A stretch of DNA of 64,000 bases from Rhizobium herbae (GCF_017873135.1 NZ_JAGGJV010000008.1:248001-312000); one strand, 5' to 3'; counted from the stretch's first letter, positions 9,293-20,129 are shown. The notes: a model not told the origin generated them from the sequence alone. Made by a program: numbers and translations.

Positions 9293-10803
9293 TGACCGAT
9301 TGGCCCATTCTTTCGTTTGTCACCTTTCTGCCGCTCGCTGGCGTGTTAATGTTGCTTCTGACCAATGAGAACAGCGTTGCCGGCCGCCGCAACATCCTGA
9401 ATATCTCGCTGTTTACGACGCTGGCGGTGTTCGTGCTGTCGTTGATCGTATGGTGGAGCTTCGACAAGTCGAACCCCGGCTTCCAGATGGTCGAGAAGCA
9501 TGCATGGCTCGGGACCGGTATTTCGTACCATCTCGGCATCGACGGCATTTCGGTCCTCTTCGTCGTGCTGTCGGCTTTCCTCATGCCCTTCTGCGTGCTG
9601 GCAAGCTGGATCTCGGTCGAAAAGCGCCTGAAGCAGTACATGATCGCTTTCCTTCTTCTGGAAGTGTTCATGATCGGCGTCTTCGTGTCGCTCGATATCG
9701 TGCTGTTCTACGTGTTCTTCGAGGCCGGCCTGATCCCGATGTTCATCATCATCGGCGTCTGGGGCGGCAAGGACCGCGTCTACGCGTCCTACAAGTTCTT
9801 CCTTTATACGCTGCTCGGCTCGGTTCTGATGCTGCTCGCCATCATGGCGATGTACTGGCAGGCCGGCACGACCGATATCGCCGAACTGCTCGCCTATCAG
9901 TTCCCGCGCCAGATGCAGACATGGCTATGGCTCGCCTTCTTCGCGTCGTTCGCGGTGAAGATGCCGATGTGGCCGGTCCACACCTGGCTTCCCGACGCAC
10001 ACGTCCAGGCGCCGACGGCGGGTTCGGTCATCCTGGCCGGCGTTCTCCTGAAGCTCGGCGGCTACGGCTTCCTGCGCTTCTCGCTGCCGATGTTCCCGCT
10101 CGCGTCCGAATATTTCGCGCCGTTCGTCTTCACGCTGTCGGTGGTGGCGATCATCTACACCTCGCTGGTGGCGATGATGCAGTCCGACATCAAGAAGCTC
10201 ATCGCCTATTCTTCGGTCGCCCACATGGGCTATGTGACGATGGGGATTTTCGCGGCCAATACGCAAGGCGTGCAGGGCGCAATCTTCCAGATGCTGTCGC
10301 ACGGCATCGTGTCCGGCGCGCTCTTCCTCTGCGTCGGTGTCGTCTATGACCGCACCCACACCCGCGAGATCAGCGCGTATGGCGGCCTCGTCAACAACAT
10401 GCCGAAATACGCGGTTGCCTTCATGGTCTTCACCATGGCCAATGTCGGTCTTCCCGGTACCTCGGGCTTCGTTGGCGAAATCACCGTGCTGGTCGGCGCC
10501 TTCCGGGCAAACACCTGGGTCGCCTTCTTCGCGACGACGGGTGTCATTCTGTCCGCGTGCTACGCGCTCTGGCTCTATCGCCGGGTGATTTTCGGCGCGC
10601 TGGACAAGGACAGCCTGAAGTCGCTGCTGGATCTGTCCGGCCGTGAAAAGGCTCTGCTCTATCCGCTGATCGTGCTGACCATCTTCTTCGGCGTCTATCC
10701 GGCTCCGGTATTCGATGCGACGGCTGCCTCGGTGGATGTGCTGGTAAACAACTACACTGCGGCCGTGCAGGCAGCGCATGACGTTGCGCTTTCGGCGAAA
10801 TGA
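9292..10803 (+). CDS. nuoM: NADH-quinone oxidoreductase subunit M
   Basis: This 503-residue antiporter-like proton channel subunit has about 14 transmembrane helices. Landmarks are [21 protein letters not shown] (with the functional Glu of helix 5), [20 protein letters not shown] and [18 protein letters not shown]. It overlaps nuoL by one base and lies 18 bases before nuoN. Nothing is unusual about its length or composition. Confidence 0.98.
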   Translation: MTDWPILSFVTFLPLAGVLMLLLTNENSVAGRRNILNISLFTTLAVFVLSLIVWWSFDKSNPGFQMVEKHAWLGTGISYHLGIDGISVLFVVLSAFLMPFCVLASWISVEKRLKQYMIAFLLLEVFMIGVFVSLDIVLFYVFFEAGLIPMFIIIGVWGGKDRVYASYKFFLYTLLGSVLMLLAIMAMYWQAGTTDIAELLAYQFPRQMQTWLWLAFFASFAVKMPMWPVHTWLPDAHVQAPTAGSVILAGVLLKLGGYGFLRFSLPMFPLASEYFAPFVFTLSVVAIIYTSLVAMMQSDIKKLIAYSSVAHMGYVTMGIFAANTQGVQGAIFQMLSHGIVSGALFLCVGVVYDRTHTREISAYGGLVNNMPKYAVAFMVFTMANVGLPGTSGFVGEITVLVGAFRANTWVAFFATTGVILSACYALWLYRRVIFGALDKDSLKSLLDLSGREKALLYPLIVLTIFFGVYPAPVFDATAASVDVLVNNYTAAVQAAHDVALSAK

Positions 10804-10821
10804 CGACAGGACGGGATTGAA

Positions 10822-12264
10822 ATGACTGCTGAAACATTCCTCGCTAGCCTGCACCTGTCGACGCCGGAGATGATCCTTGCGGTCGGCGCCATGGTCCTGT
10901 TGATGATCGGTGTCTTCTTGGGCGAGAAGTCGTCCGGTCTGGTCACCGGCCTAGCCGTCGGGCTGCTCGCCGTTTCCGGCGCCTGGCTGATCTGGCAGAC
11001 CGGCGATGGCCAGGCCTATAATGGCGCCTTCCTGTCCGATCCGTTCGCCAAGTTCATGAAGGTGCTGACGCTGGTCGGCTCCATGGTGGCGCTGATCATG
11101 TCGGCGGGCGAGGCGCGTTCGACCGGCATCGACCGGTTCGAGTTTCCCGTCCTGATCGTGCTTGCCACGCTCGGCATGATGCTGATGATCTCGGCCAATG
11201 ACCTGATCTCGGTCTATCTGGCGCTCGAATTGCAGTCGCTGGCGCTCTACGTCGTTGCCGCGATGAACCGCGACAATCTGCGCTCGACGGAAGCCGGCCT
11301 CAAATATTTCGTTCTCGGCGCGCTGTCGTCGGGCATGCTGCTTTACGGCATGTCGCTGGTCTATGGCTTCACAGGCCATACCAGTTTTGAAGGTATTGCC
11401 GCGGCATTGTCGGCCGAAGGCCGCTCGCTGGGCCTGATCTTCGGATTGGTCTTCATTCTTGCCGGCGTTGCCTTCAAGATTTCGGCCGTTCCCTTCCACA
11501 TGTGGACGCCGGATGTTTACGAAGGCGCACCGACACCGGTGACCGCGTTCTTCGCAGCCGCTCCGAAGGTCGCAGCGATGGCGATGCTGATCCGTCTGGT
11601 GATCTCGCCGTTCGAGCCGATCGTCGCCGATTGGCAGCAGATCATCGTTTTCATCTCCATCGCCTCCATGCTGCTCGGTGCTTTCGCGGCCATCGGCCAG
11701 AAGAACATCAAGCGCCTGATGGCCTATTCCTCGATCGGTCACATGGGCTATGCGCTCGTGGGTCTCGCCAGCGGCTCGATGGCAGGCGTGCGCGGCGTGC
11801 TGATCTATATGTTGGTCTACATGGTCATGACGCTCGGTACCTTTGCCTGCATCATGGCGATGAAGCGCAAGGACGGAAATCACGTCGAGGAGATCGATGA
11901 TCTTGCCGGCCTGTCGCAAACCAATCCTTTCATGGCGACGGTACTGACCGTCATGATGTTCTCGCTTGCCGGCATCCCGCCGCTGGCTGGCTTCTTCGCC
12001 AAATATTTCGTCTTCATGGCGGCGATCGAGGCGCATCTCTTCGCACTGGCGATCATCGGCGTGCTGGCATCGGTCGTCGGTGCCTACTATTACCTGCGCG
12101 TCATCAAGCTGATGTGGTTCGATGATGCCAAGGGCGAGTTTGCCCGTCCCTCCGGTGTGTTGCGCCTCGTGTACGGGCTCTCCGGTCTGTTCGTTCTCGC
12201 CTATGTGCTGATCGGCGGACCGATCGGCACGGCGGCCGAAGTCGCAGCGCGGACCTTCTTTTGA
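10822..12264 (+). CDS. nuoN: NADH-quinone oxidoreductase subunit N
   Basis: This 480-residue protein is the antiporter-like subunit closest to the quinone site among L, M and N. Typical segments are [38 protein letters not shown] and [16 protein letters not shown]. It closes the nuo operon. Its stop codon overlaps the TTG start of birA, so transcription and probably translation continue into birA. Confidence 0.98.
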   Translation: MTAETFLASLHLSTPEMILAVGAMVLLMIGVFLGEKSSGLVTGLAVGLLAVSGAWLIWQTGDGQAYNGAFLSDPFAKFMKVLTLVGSMVALIMSAGEARSTGIDRFEFPVLIVLATLGMMLMISANDLISVYLALELQSLALYVVAAMNRDNLRSTEAGLKYFVLGALSSGMLLYGMSLVYGFTGHTSFEGIAAALSAEGRSLGLIFGLVFILAGVAFKISAVPFHMWTPDVYEGAPTPVTAFFAAAPKVAAMAMLIRLVISPFEPIVADWQQIIVFISIASMLLGAFAAIGQKNIKRLMAYSSIGHMGYALVGLASGSMAGVRGVLIYMLVYMVMTLGTFACIMAMKRKDGNHVEEIDDLAGLSQTNPFMATVLTVMMFSLAGIPPLAGFFAKYFVFMAAIEAHLFALAIIGVLASVVGAYYYLRVIKLMWFDDAKGEFARPSGVLRLVYGLSGLFVLAYVLIGGPIGTAAEVAARTFF

Positions 12265-13028
12265 CAGGACAGAACCGGATCGGCAGGATCGCGCTCGACG
12301 ACTTCCGGCACACGGCCCTGGGCGATGTCGGATCGACGAACACGGAATGCCTGATCCGGGCCCGCGCCGGTGATCCGGGACTGCACTGGATCACTGCGGC
12401 GCGACAGATTTCCGGCCGGGGGCGGCGCGGTCGTGCCTGGGCGTCCGAACCGGGCAATCTCTACGCTTCGCTGCTTCTGATCGATCCGGCGCCAATGGAG
12501 AAACTGCATTCCCTACCGCTCGCAGTCGCCGTCGCGGTGCACCGGGCGATCCAGGTGGTGATGCCGCCGGGCTCCAATCCGGTCTCGATCAAATGGCCGA
12601 ACGATATTCTGATTGCAGGCAAGAAGTGCTGCGGTATCCTGCTTGAAGGCGAGGGGCTGCCAGACGGACATCATGCTCTGGTCATCGGCTGCGGTATCAA
12701 TGTTGCGCTGGCGCCGGACCATGGGCTTTATCCTGTGACGAGCCTGCAGGCGGAAGGTGCCACCGTTTCGCCGGACGAACTGTTTGCCCATCTGTTTCGC
12801 AGCATGGGCGAGGCATTGAACGTCTGGAATTGCGGCGAGGGCATAGCCGAGATTATTGCACAATGGCGGTCGGCTGCTGGCGGAATAGGCCAGAAGATCA
12901 CCGTCAACCTGCCGGATCGCTCGCTTTCCGGGCGGTTCGAAGGCATAGATGAAGACGGCCGGCTGATGCTCGATCTCGGGGCAGGCACGGTTCAACGCAT
13001 CGCCGCGGGCGATGTATTTTTTGGATAA
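12261..13028 (+). CDS. birA: biotin--[acetyl-CoA-carboxylase] ligase
   Basis: This is a 255-residue biotin protein ligase. It adenylates biotin and attaches it to the AccB lysine (AccB is encoded at 62326-62790). The N-terminus DVGSTNTEC and the biotinyl-AMP loop GRGRRGRAW are present, followed by [22 protein letters not shown] and a small C-terminal beta domain. There is no N-terminal DNA-binding domain, so it is a class I enzyme without repressor function. The start is a TTG at 12261 overlapping the nuoN stop (TTGA). The next in-frame Met is inside the catalytic domain, which forces the TTG. Confidence 0.93.
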   Translation: MTGQNRIGRIALDDFRHTALGDVGSTNTECLIRARAGDPGLHWITAARQISGRGRRGRAWASEPGNLYASLLLIDPAPMEKLHSLPLAVAVAVHRAIQVVMPPGSNPVSIKWPNDILIAGKKCCGILLEGEGLPDGHHALVIGCGINVALAPDHGLYPVTSLQAEGATVSPDELFAHLFRSMGEALNVWNCGEGIAEIIAQWRSAAGGIGQKITVNLPDRSLSGRFEGIDEDGRLMLDLGAGTVQRIAAGDVFFG

Positions 13029-13062
13029 ACCCATTTTGGGTGACATAAGGCGCAATCAATAA

Positions 13063-14730
13063 ATGAGCAAACAAGACGAACTCGTCTTCCTGCCGCTGGG
13101 CGGAGTTGGGGAAATCGGCATGAACCTGGCCCTTTACGGCTATGGTGCTCCCGCCCATCGTCAGTGGATCATGGTTGATTGCGGCGTGACCTTCCCGGGC
13201 CTGGACCTGCCCGGTGTCGATCTGGTGCTGCCCGATATCCGGTTTCTTGCCGAAGAGCGCAAGAACCTCAAGGGCATCATCATTACCCATGCCCATGAAG
13301 ACCACTATGGCGCGCTTGCCGATCTCTGGCCGGGCCTCAACGTCCCGGTCTATGCCTCGCCGTTCACCGCCGGCATGCTGGAAGCCAAGCGCTCCTACGA
13401 GCGCAGCCGCGCCGAAGTGCCGATCACCATCTTCAAGGAGGGCGACCGCATCAATGTCGGTCCGTTCGAAATCGAGGCTGTTGGCGTCAACCATTCGATC
13501 CCCGAGCCGATGTCGCTGGTCATCCGCACGCCGCTCGGCAATATCGTCCACACCGGCGACTGGAAGATCGATCATGCGCCGTCGCTCGGGCCCTTCACCG
13601 ATGAAGCGCGCTTCCGCGCCGTCGGCGACGAGGGCGTTCTGGCGCTGATGTGCGACAGCACCAATGCGATGCGCGATGGCGTGTCACCATCGGAAGAGGA
13701 AGTCTCGACCAGCCTCACCAAGATCATCGAGGACGCCAAGGGCCGCGTGGCGATCACCACCTTCTCGTCCAATGTCGGCCGCATCCGCTCGATTGCCAAG
13801 GCATCCGCCGCCGCCGGTCGCGAAGTCCTGCTTCTCGGCAGCTCGATGAAACGCGTCTGCGACGTCGCCCGCGACGTTGGGCTGATGGAAGGACTGAACC
13901 CGTTCATCGCCGAAGACGAATTCGGCTATATCCCGCGCGACAAGGTCGTGATCATCCTGACCGGGAGCCAGGGCGAATCCCGCGCGGCACTGGCAAAGAT
14001 CTCGCGCGACGAAATGCGCAACGTTGCGCTGACGGCCGGGGACACGGTCGTGTTTTCCTCGCGCGCCATTCCCGGCAACGAGAAGGCGATCAACGACATC
14101 AAGAACGGCCTCGTCGAGCAGGGCATTCATATCGTCACCGACACCGAAGCTCTCGTCCACGTTTCCGGCCATCCCCGTCGCAACGAGCTGCAACAGATGT
14201 ACGCATGGACGCGTCCGCAAATGCTGGTGCCCGTTCATGGTGAGGCCGCGCATCTGACAGCGCAGGCCGAACTCGGCCTTCAATCCGGCATCAAGACCGT
14301 TCCGCGTGTTCGCAACGGTGACATTCTGCGTATCGCTCCCGGGCCTGCAACCGTGATCGGCACGGCGCCGCATGGCCGCATCTACAAGGATGGCAGCCTG
14401 ATCGGCGATTTCGAGGAGATGGGGATCGGTGAGCGTCGCAAGCTCTCCTTTGCCGGACATGTCTCGGTCAATGTGGTTCTCGACGCGCGCTACGATTTCG
14501 CTGCCGACCCGATCGTCGTTCCGATCGGCTTGCCGGAATTCGACGATGAAGGCGAAGACATGAACGATACGCTCTATGATGCAGTCCTTGGCGCCGTCGA
14601 AAGCATTCCGCGCGGCAAGCGCAAGGATATTGCATTGGTAACGGAAGCCGTGCGCCGGGCGATCCGCGGCACTGCCAACGAAGTCTGGGGCAAGAAGCCG
14701 GTCGTCACGGTGTTCATCAACAAGCTCTGA
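13063..14730 (+). CDS. rnj: ribonuclease J
   Basis: This is a 555-residue metallo-beta-lactamase / beta-CASP ribonuclease. Enzymes of this family act as 5'-to-3' exonucleases and endonucleases in mRNA decay and rRNA maturation. The zinc-binding motif HAHEDH is at residues 76-81, and the N-terminal LPLGGVGEIGMN is typical. Later beta-CASP features (VHVSGHPRRNELQQM, MLVPVHGEAAHL) are intact. In alphaproteobacteria it commonly follows nuoN-birA, as here. The gap to birA is 34 bases with a weak ribosome site. Confidence 0.95.
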   Translation: MSKQDELVFLPLGGVGEIGMNLALYGYGAPAHRQWIMVDCGVTFPGLDLPGVDLVLPDIRFLAEERKNLKGIIITHAHEDHYGALADLWPGLNVPVYASPFTAGMLEAKRSYERSRAEVPITIFKEGDRINVGPFEIEAVGVNHSIPEPMSLVIRTPLGNIVHTGDWKIDHAPSLGPFTDEARFRAVGDEGVLALMCDSTNAMRDGVSPSEEEVSTSLTKIIEDAKGRVAITTFSSNVGRIRSIAKASAAAGREVLLLGSSMKRVCDVARDVGLMEGLNPFIAEDEFGYIPRDKVVIILTGSQGESRAALAKISRDEMRNVALTAGDTVVFSSRAIPGNEKAINDIKNGLVEQGIHIVTDTEALVHVSGHPRRNELQQMYAWTRPQMLVPVHGEAAHLTAQAELGLQSGIKTVPRVRNGDILRIAPGPATVIGTAPHGRIYKDGSLIGDFEEMGIGERRKLSFAGHVSVNVVLDARYDFAADPIVVPIGLPEFDDEGEDMNDTLYDAVLGAVESIPRGKRKDIALVTEAVRRAIRGTANEVWGKKPVVTVFINKL

Positions 14731-14747
14731 CAGCTTAAAGGCCATTC

Positions 14748-15152
14748 ATGCTTGGACGTGTCAATCATATCGCTCTGGCCGTGCCGAATCTTGCCGAGGC
14801 GGCGGAGCGATACCGGTCGATGCTTGGCGCCTCGGTAACCGAGCCCGAAGCCTTGCCGGAGCATGGTGTCAGCGTTGTCTTCGTCACTCTGTCCAATACC
14901 AAGGTGGAGCTTCTGGAACCGCTCGGCGCAGACTCGCCGATCGCGGCCTTCCTTGCCAAGAACCCCGCCGGCGGCATGCATCATATCTGCTACGAGGTCG
15001 ATGACATCCTGGGCGCGCGCGATAGTCTCGTTGCCGCCGGGGGCAGGGTTCTGGGCGACGGCAGCCCGAAGATCGGCGCGCATGGAAAGCCGGTGCTGTT
15101 TCTCCACCCGAAGGATTTCTTCGGTACGCTGATCGAGCTCGAACAGGTGTGA
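14748..15152 (+). CDS. mce: methylmalonyl-CoA epimerase
   Basis: This 134-residue vicinal-oxygen-chelate protein interconverts the two epimers of methylmalonyl-CoA (or ethylmalonyl-CoA) during propionyl-CoA metabolism. Metal-ligand regions are visible in GRVNHIALAVPNL (residues 3-15), in the KVELLEPLG strand and in GGMHHICYEVDD, plus a final Glu in GTLIELEQ. The length matches the family. A good ribosome site (AAAGG) precedes the ATG, 17 bases after rnj. The substrate assignment comes from family knowledge. Confidence 0.92.
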   Translation: MLGRVNHIALAVPNLAEAAERYRSMLGASVTEPEALPEHGVSVVFVTLSNTKVELLEPLGADSPIAAFLAKNPAGGMHHICYEVDDILGARDSLVAAGGRVLGDGSPKIGAHGKPVLFLHPKDFFGTLIELEQV

Positions 15153-15174
15153 CAGAAGGGCGCGAGCCAGATAT

Positions 15175-15203
15175 TTGTCGAGTTGGCGGGAAAGCGCTAT
15201 AAC
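15175..15203 (+). promoter_or_regulatory. candidate sigma-70 promoter for the DUF1467 gene
   Basis: TTGTCG at 15175-15180 and TATAAC at 15198-15203 are separated by 17 bases. The expected start would be near 15210, about 55 bases before the DUF1467 ATG. The hexamers fit the consensus fairly well, but this is a by-eye call. Confidence 0.4.
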
Positions 15204-15264
15204 GTCGCTCCAAAGCACAATGCCAAAGGGAGCTTTTCATCTCCCTCCGCAGTGAGAGACTACC

Positions 15265-15534
15265 ATGCCCATCTTCTCCGTCTTCGCGATCTATTTCATC
15301 ATCTGGTGGCTAACGCTGTTCATCGTCCTGCCGATTGGCTTGCGGACTCAGGCGGAGGAAAACGAGGTCGTGCCGGGAAGTGTTGAAAGTGCGCCGGCGC
15401 GCTTCCGCGCATTTCGGGTCTTTTTGATGACGTCCGTGCTTGCGGCCGTGATTCACTTCGCCTGGTATATCCTCTCTGTCCGTCTCGGCTACGGCCTCGA
15501 CGCGATCCCGCAGTTCGCTCCAAAGTTCTATTGA
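15265..15534 (+). CDS. DUF1467 family membrane protein
   Basis: This 89-residue protein has two transmembrane helices (residues about 4-24 and 52-70) joined by a polar loop with the conserved LPIGLRTQAEE and PGSVESAPA stretches, which is how DUF1467 proteins look. The function is unknown. In Rhizobiales such a gene commonly sits between mce and proS, as here. It may have its own promoter at 15175-15203, because the spacer to mce is 112 bases. Confidence 0.85.
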   Translation: MPIFSVFAIYFIIWWLTLFIVLPIGLRTQAEENEVVPGSVESAPARFRAFRVFLMTSVLAAVIHFAWYILSVRLGYGLDAIPQFAPKFY

Positions 15535-16238
15535 GATCGAAGAAGCGCGTGTTGTTCCTGCGACATTCGCCGGTGCGATAGCGACAGCTTACCGAGCGTT
15601 TGGCTCAACGAGATGAGGTGCGTGCCACATAATCGACACGAATCAAGTCGTGTCCAAAATTCTCTAAAAGGTGAACTGTAAAAAAATCAAAAAAAAACAA
15701 GGCTAAAAGCCTTGTTTCTTAAAGTATCGCGTGATCCTTATCCGTTACCGGTGGCTGCGTGTAAACGCGCCTAAGATCTTATCCTCCCAAGACTTGACCG
15801 CGAAATCGACAAGAATTTAATCTCCCTGCCTCTTTTCTGAGCCGAAACTAGCTCAAACATTATGCGTTGTCATCTGATTTTTTTGTATTTTTGCTACACT
15901 TAGGTAAAATTTTTCCGTTGACAACTTCTGTCAGAATCCTGTTACTACCGTGCCTTTTTAAAGCCCGAATTTCAGCTTGCCCGGTCTTCGAATTCTGGCT
16001 CCCGTCAGGTGAGGCACCCGCGAAGATGACGGGTTTTCTTCCTGTCGCGAAGCGTCTATGAACGCGTGAGCGCGGTGCATCCTCTTTGCGGAATCAGCTG
16101 GCCGGATCGCCGCGGCAAACAGTCAAACGGCAGTATCCGGCTTGCGCGCCTGACGCGTGTGTGCGGCCTGCAAGCTCAACGTTATTTCGCCCGATTCCAA
16201 CGATAGTGCGAAGTGCTTTTAAGTTCTGGAACCCGTTC
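15535..16238 (+). other. 704-base spacer between the DUF1467 gene and proS
   Basis: The left half is clearly AT-richer than its surroundings and contains an intrinsic-terminator-like hairpin at 15695-15717. TTGACA at 15918-15923 is a possible -35 box, but no convincing -10 follows at normal spacing. The proS frame stays open upstream to 16086, without family similarity that I recognise. I see no tRNA, repeat array or convincing gene. A small RNA cannot be excluded. Confidence 0.5.
15695..15717. terminator. bidirectional intrinsic terminator
   Basis: A perfect 10-bp inverted repeat (AAACAAGGCT, loop AAA, AGCCTTGTTT) has a run of A on the left and TTTCTT on the right, so it could stop transcripts in either direction. 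It lies 160 bases beyond the DUF1467 stop and is the first terminator seen after the nuo-birA-rnj-mce block. Confidence 0.7.
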
Positions 16239-17567
16239 ATGCGCCTGTCCCGCTTTTTCATGCCCATTCTGAAGGAAAATCCCAAGGAAGCGGAGATCGT
16301 CTCGCACCGGCTAATGCTGCGTGCCGGCATGGTTCGCCAGCAGTCGGCCGGCATCTATACCTGGCTGCCGCTCGGCAAGCGCGTACTCGACAAGGTCAAC
16401 AAGATCATTCGGGAAGAGCAGAACCGCGCCGGCGCCGTCGAGCTTCTGATGCCGACGCTGCAATCGGCCGAACTCTGGCAGGAAAGCGGGCGCTACGACG
16501 CCTATGGCAAGGAAATGCTGCGCATCAAGGACCGGCAGGACCGGCCGATGCTCTATGGGCCGACCAACGAGGAGATGATCACGGATGTGTTCCGCTCCTA
16601 TGTGAAGTCCTACAAGGACCTGCCGCTCAATCTCTATCATATCCAGCTGAAGTTCCGCGACGAGATCCGCCCGCGCTTCGGCACCATGCGCTCGCGTGAG
16701 TTTCTGATGAAGGATGCCTATTCTTTCGATCTCAACCGCGAAGGGGCGGTGGACAGCTATAACCGCATGTTTGCCGCCTATCTGCGCACCTTCACGCGTC
16801 TGGGCCTGCGCGCCATTCCGATGCGTGCCGACACCGGCCCCATCGGTGGCGACCTCAGCCACGAGTTCATCATCCTTGCCGACACCGGCGAATCGGAAGT
16901 CTTCTGCCACAAGGATTTCCTGAATTTCGACATTCCCGGCGAAGACACGAATTTCTGGGACGCGGCCGCCATGAAGGCCGTCTTCGACAAGTGGACCTCG
17001 CTCTATGCCGCCACGTCGGAGATGCATGACGCGGCCGCTTTCGACGCGATCGACGATGCCTCGAAGGTTTCGGCGCGCGGTATCGAGGTCGGTCATATCT
17101 TCTATTTCGGCACGAAGTATTCCGAAGCCATGGGCGCCAAGGTGCAGGGTCCGGACGGCAAGGAGCACACCGTGCACATGGGGTCCTACGGCATCGGCCC
17201 GACCCGGCTGGTTCCGGCGATCATCGAAGCCTCGCATGACGAGAACGGCATCATCTGGCCCGACTCGATCGCGCCGTTCGATGCGGTTGTGATCAATATG
17301 AAATCCGGCGACGAAGCCTGCGACGCAGCGTGCGAAACCATCTATGCTGCGCTCAACAACGCAGGATTCGATACGCTGTATGACGACAAGGACGATCGCG
17401 CCGGAACCAAGTTTGCCACCGCCGACCTGATCGGTGTGCCGGTACAGATCATTGCCGGCCCGCGCTCGGTCGCAAACGGCGAGGTCGAACTCAAGAACCG
17501 CAAGACCGGCGCCCGCGAAACATTGACCATCGAGGCCGCCATCAACAAGCTGACCGCCTCGAAATAA
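16239..17567 (+). CDS. proS: prolyl-tRNA synthetase, short alphaproteobacterial type
   Basis: This is a 442-residue class II aminoacyl-tRNA synthetase that charges tRNA-Pro. Class II motifs are visible: the motif 1 region [19 protein letters not shown], motif 2 [21 protein letters not shown] cut by its loop, and motif 3 [11 protein letters not shown], plus GPTNEEMIT. The anticodon-binding domain follows from about residue 340. The large editing insertion present in E. coli ProS is absent, as in alphaproteobacteria. The ATG at 16239 ([13 protein letters not shown]) matches the family N-terminus; earlier in-frame starts would add unrelated residues. Confidence 0.96.
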   Translation: MRLSRFFMPILKENPKEAEIVSHRLMLRAGMVRQQSAGIYTWLPLGKRVLDKVNKIIREEQNRAGAVELLMPTLQSAELWQESGRYDAYGKEMLRIKDRQDRPMLYGPTNEEMITDVFRSYVKSYKDLPLNLYHIQLKFRDEIRPRFGTMRSREFLMKDAYSFDLNREGAVDSYNRMFAAYLRTFTRLGLRAIPMRADTGPIGGDLSHEFIILADTGESEVFCHKDFLNFDIPGEDTNFWDAAAMKAVFDKWTSLYAATSEMHDAAAFDAIDDASKVSARGIEVGHIFYFGTKYSEAMGAKVQGPDGKEHTVHMGSYGIGPTRLVPAIIEASHDENGIIWPDSIAPFDAVVINMKSGDEACDAACETIYAALNNAGFDTLYDDKDDRAGTKFATADLIGVPVQIIAGPRSVANGEVELKNRKTGARETLTIEAAINKLTASK

Positions 17568-17578
17568 GGGACCAGGGA

Positions 17579-18886
17579 ATGAGCGCCGCGACGCTAGAGC
17601 AGGATAAGGCAGCGGCCGCCCAGCCGCCGTCGAGCCGTCCGTTTTCCACATTTGAGCGCATGGTGGCCTGGCGCTACCTGCGCTCGCGCCGCAAGGAAGC
17701 GTTCATTTCGGTGATCGCCGGATTTTCCTTCATCGGCATCATGCTCGGCGTCGCAACGCTGATCATCGTCATGGCTGTCATGAACGGCTTTCGCACCGAG
17801 CTTATTTCGCGCATCCTCGGCATCAACGGGCACATGATCGTCCAGCCGCTCGACGGGCCGCTCGACAACTATGCCGATCTGGCGACGAAGTTTTCCGGCG
17901 TCAAGGGCGTCACCATGGCGATCCCGATGATCGAGGGGCAGACGCTGGCTTCCGGTCCGGGCGGCGCCGGTACCGGCGCGCTGGTACGCGGCGTGCGCGC
18001 CGACGATCTGACCAAGATGAAGGCGATTTCGAACCACATCACGTCCGGCGATCTCGTCGGTTACGCGGCGGGAACAGGCGTGGCTATCGGCTCGCGCATG
18101 GCCGAGCAGCTGGGCATCACTGCCGGCGGCACGATCACGCTGGTGGCACCCGAAGGCGACATCACCCCGATGGGCGTCAATCCGCGCGTCAAGTCCTACA
18201 CCGTATCGGCGATCTTCGAGCTCGGCATGTCGGAATATGATGCCTCGATCATCTTTATGCCGCTGGAGGAAGCGCAGCTCTATTTCAACGCCGAGGGCAT
18301 CGCCCAGTCGATCGAGCTGTTCGTCACCAATCCCGATCTGGTCGACGACCTGCGCCAGCCGGTGGAGGATGCCGCCGGCCGCCAGGTGCTGATCAGCGAT
18401 TGGCGCGACCGCAACAAGACGTTCTTCTCCGCGCTTGCCGTCGAGCGCAACGTCATGTTCATGATCCTGACGCTGATCGTCCTGGTAGCGGCGCTCAACA
18501 TCGTCTCTGGCCTGATCATGCTGGTGAAGGACAAGGGCAGCGACATCGCCATCCTGCGTACCATGGGGGCGACATCGGGTGCGATCATGCGGATATTCTT
18601 CATGACGGGCGCGGCGATCGGCATCGTCGGCACGTTCGCAGGCGTACTTCTGGGCGTCGTCGTCTGCCTCAACATCGAATCCATCCGCCAGTTCTTTTCC
18701 TGGATTTCGGGCCAGACGCTGTTCAATCCCGAACTCTACTTCCTCAGCCAACTTCCGGCCGACATGAACCCGGGTGAGACCATTTCCGTGGTCGCCATGG
18801 CCATCGGCCTGTCCTTCCTCGCCACGATCTTTCCGGCCTGGCGCGCCTCGCGCCTGGACCCGGTTCAGGCCCTGCGCTACGAATAA
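17579..18886 (+). CDS. lolC: lipoprotein-releasing ABC transporter permease (LolC/LolE type)
   Basis: This 435-residue inner-membrane permease releases mature lipoproteins to LolA for transport to the outer membrane. It has one N-terminal helix (GFSFIGIMLGVATLIIVMAV), a large periplasmic domain (about residues 75-285) and three C-terminal helices. The MacB/FtsX-like end ATIFPAWRASRLDPVQALRYE is typical. Only one permease gene is present next to lolD, so the complex probably uses two copies of this subunit. The gap to lolD is 6 bases. Confidence 0.93.
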   Translation: MSAATLEQDKAAAAQPPSSRPFSTFERMVAWRYLRSRRKEAFISVIAGFSFIGIMLGVATLIIVMAVMNGFRTELISRILGINGHMIVQPLDGPLDNYADLATKFSGVKGVTMAIPMIEGQTLASGPGGAGTGALVRGVRADDLTKMKAISNHITSGDLVGYAAGTGVAIGSRMAEQLGITAGGTITLVAPEGDITPMGVNPRVKSYTVSAIFELGMSEYDASIIFMPLEEAQLYFNAEGIAQSIELFVTNPDLVDDLRQPVEDAAGRQVLISDWRDRNKTFFSALAVERNVMFMILTLIVLVAALNIVSGLIMLVKDKGSDIAILRTMGATSGAIMRIFFMTGAAIGIVGTFAGVLLGVVVCLNIESIRQFFSWISGQTLFNPELYFLSQLPADMNPGETISVVAMAIGLSFLATIFPAWRASRLDPVQALRYE

Positions 18887-18892
18887 TTAAGG

Positions 18893-19588
18893 ATGACTGA
18901 CACGATGAATGCGCGCGTGGCACTGCAGCTTTCCGGCGTCGAACGTTACTACAGCCAGGGCGAAGAAACCCTGTCGATCCTCAAAGGCGCCGATTTTTCG
19001 CTGCACGGCGGCCAGACCGTGGCGCTTGTCGCTCCGTCAGGCACCGGCAAGTCGACGCTGCTGCATCTGGCAGGGCTGCTCGAGCGGCCGGATGGCGGCG
19101 AAGTGCTGATCAATGGTCAATCCTGCGGAACATTGGGTGACCAGGAGCGCACGGCCATCCGCCGCAACGAGATCGGCTTCGTCTATCAGGCCCATCATCT
19201 GCTGCCGGAGTTCACGGCGATCGAAAACATCATGATGCCGCAGCTGATCGCCGGCCTCAACAAGGCCGAAGCGCGCGAACGCGCAGCCGCATTGCTCGAC
19301 TACATGCGCATCGGCCACCGCGCCGAGCATCGCCCCTCGGAGTTGTCAGGCGGCGAGCAGCAACGGGTCGCCATCGCCAGGGCGGTTGCCAACGCGCCGC
19401 TGGTGCTGCTGGCCGACGAGCCGACGGGCAACCTCGATCCGGAAACCGCGGGCTATGTGTTCGAGGCGCTGGAGGCGTTGGTGCGCCAGTCCGGCCTTGC
19501 GGCCATGATCGCCACGCACAATTACGAGCTGGCCTCGCGCATGGACCGCCGCGTCACCATCGAAGGCGGTAAGGTCGTCGAGTTGTAA
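18893..19588 (+). CDS. lolD: lipoprotein-releasing ABC transporter ATPase
   Basis: This is a 231-residue ABC ATPase that powers lipoprotein release by the adjacent permease. Walker A is APSGTGKST, the Q-loop is in [12 protein letters not shown], the signature is [14 protein letters not shown], Walker B is [13 protein letters not shown] and the H-loop is ATHN. The ATG at 18893 was kept. An in-frame ATG at 18905 (MNARVALQ) is better spaced from the AAGG at 18890, so the first four residues are uncertain. Its end lies only 17 bases from the convergent DUF5680 gene. Confidence 0.95.
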   Translation: MTDTMNARVALQLSGVERYYSQGEETLSILKGADFSLHGGQTVALVAPSGTGKSTLLHLAGLLERPDGGEVLINGQSCGTLGDQERTAIRRNEIGFVYQAHHLLPEFTAIENIMMPQLIAGLNKAEARERAAALLDYMRIGHRAEHRPSELSGGEQQRVAIARAVANAPLVLLADEPTGNLDPETAGYVFEALEALVRQSGLAAMIATHNYELASRMDRRVTIEGGKVVEL

Positions 19589-19605
19589 CCGGACTGGCTC
19601 ATGGA

Positions 19606-20073
19606 TCACGGACGGATAAGACCGCCGCGATAGTCCAGCTCATAGGCCCCAAGCCCATCGACAATAATAACCTCCCGCCCGCGAAAATGTGCGGTGTCTC
19701 CGTCGCTTGCGTCCAGATAGAGGCCATGGTCGTGGTCGTATCGCAACCCGCCCAGAAACCGGCCTTGCTGCATATACATGCTGGCCAAGGCCGCTTGAAT
19801 GACCGTCCCCGCCCGGACTGAATCGATCAAATCCGGAAGGATGATCCGTCCAAAATAGTTCATAGCCCAGATCGGCGTGCCCGCATTCCAGACGACTTCC
19901 TGCCCGGCAAAATCCGTTCCCCCGAAATAGCTGTCGAGATAGGACCATCCGTCGCGCGCATGTCCGATGTCATGCGAGGCTTGCCGGCAGGAGGGCAGGG
20001 CCGTGCCGCCGCCGACATAGGTCTTTGCCTTGGCCTCGACGATGAAGGCCGTCAGCTGGTCGATATCTCGCAT
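19606..20073 (-). CDS. DUF5680 domain protein, probably LexA-regulated
   Basis: This 155-residue soluble protein matches my knowledge of the DUF5680 family throughout: YVGGGTALPSCRQASHDIGH, YLDSYFGGTDFAGQEVVW, then PIWAMNYFGR. No catalytic residues are established. GGGGAG precedes the ATG by about 9 bases. A direct repeat GAAC-N7-GAAC at 20130-20144 lies 57-71 bases upstream, between plausible -35 (TTCAAC) and -10 (TACAAG) hexamers on the - strand. This predicts repression by LexA and induction by DNA damage. What the protein does in the SOS response is unknown. Confidence 0.85.
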   Translation of the reverse strand: MRDIDQLTAFIVEAKAKTYVGGGTALPSCRQASHDIGHARDGWSYLDSYFGGTDFAGQEVVWNAGTPIWAMNYFGRIILPDLIDSVRAGTVIQAALASMYMQQGRFLGGLRYDHDHGLYLDASDGDTAHFRGREVIIVDGLGAYELDYRGGLIRP

Positions 20074-20129
20074 GCCGCCACTCTCCCCGACTGAAGCAGA
20101 AGGATGGCGCGAGACGCTGCTCTTGTAAA

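Noticed and set aside
15918-15947. TTGACA followed by TTACTA as a promoter before proS
   Set aside because: The -35 is perfect, but the -10 at 18 bases is poor and the site is almost 300 bases from proS; noted in the spacer entry only.
15867-16061. A 64-codon frame in the spacer before proS
   Set aside because: No ribosome site, no family pattern, and its composition is that of the AT-rich spacer. It also overlaps the TTGACA noted there.
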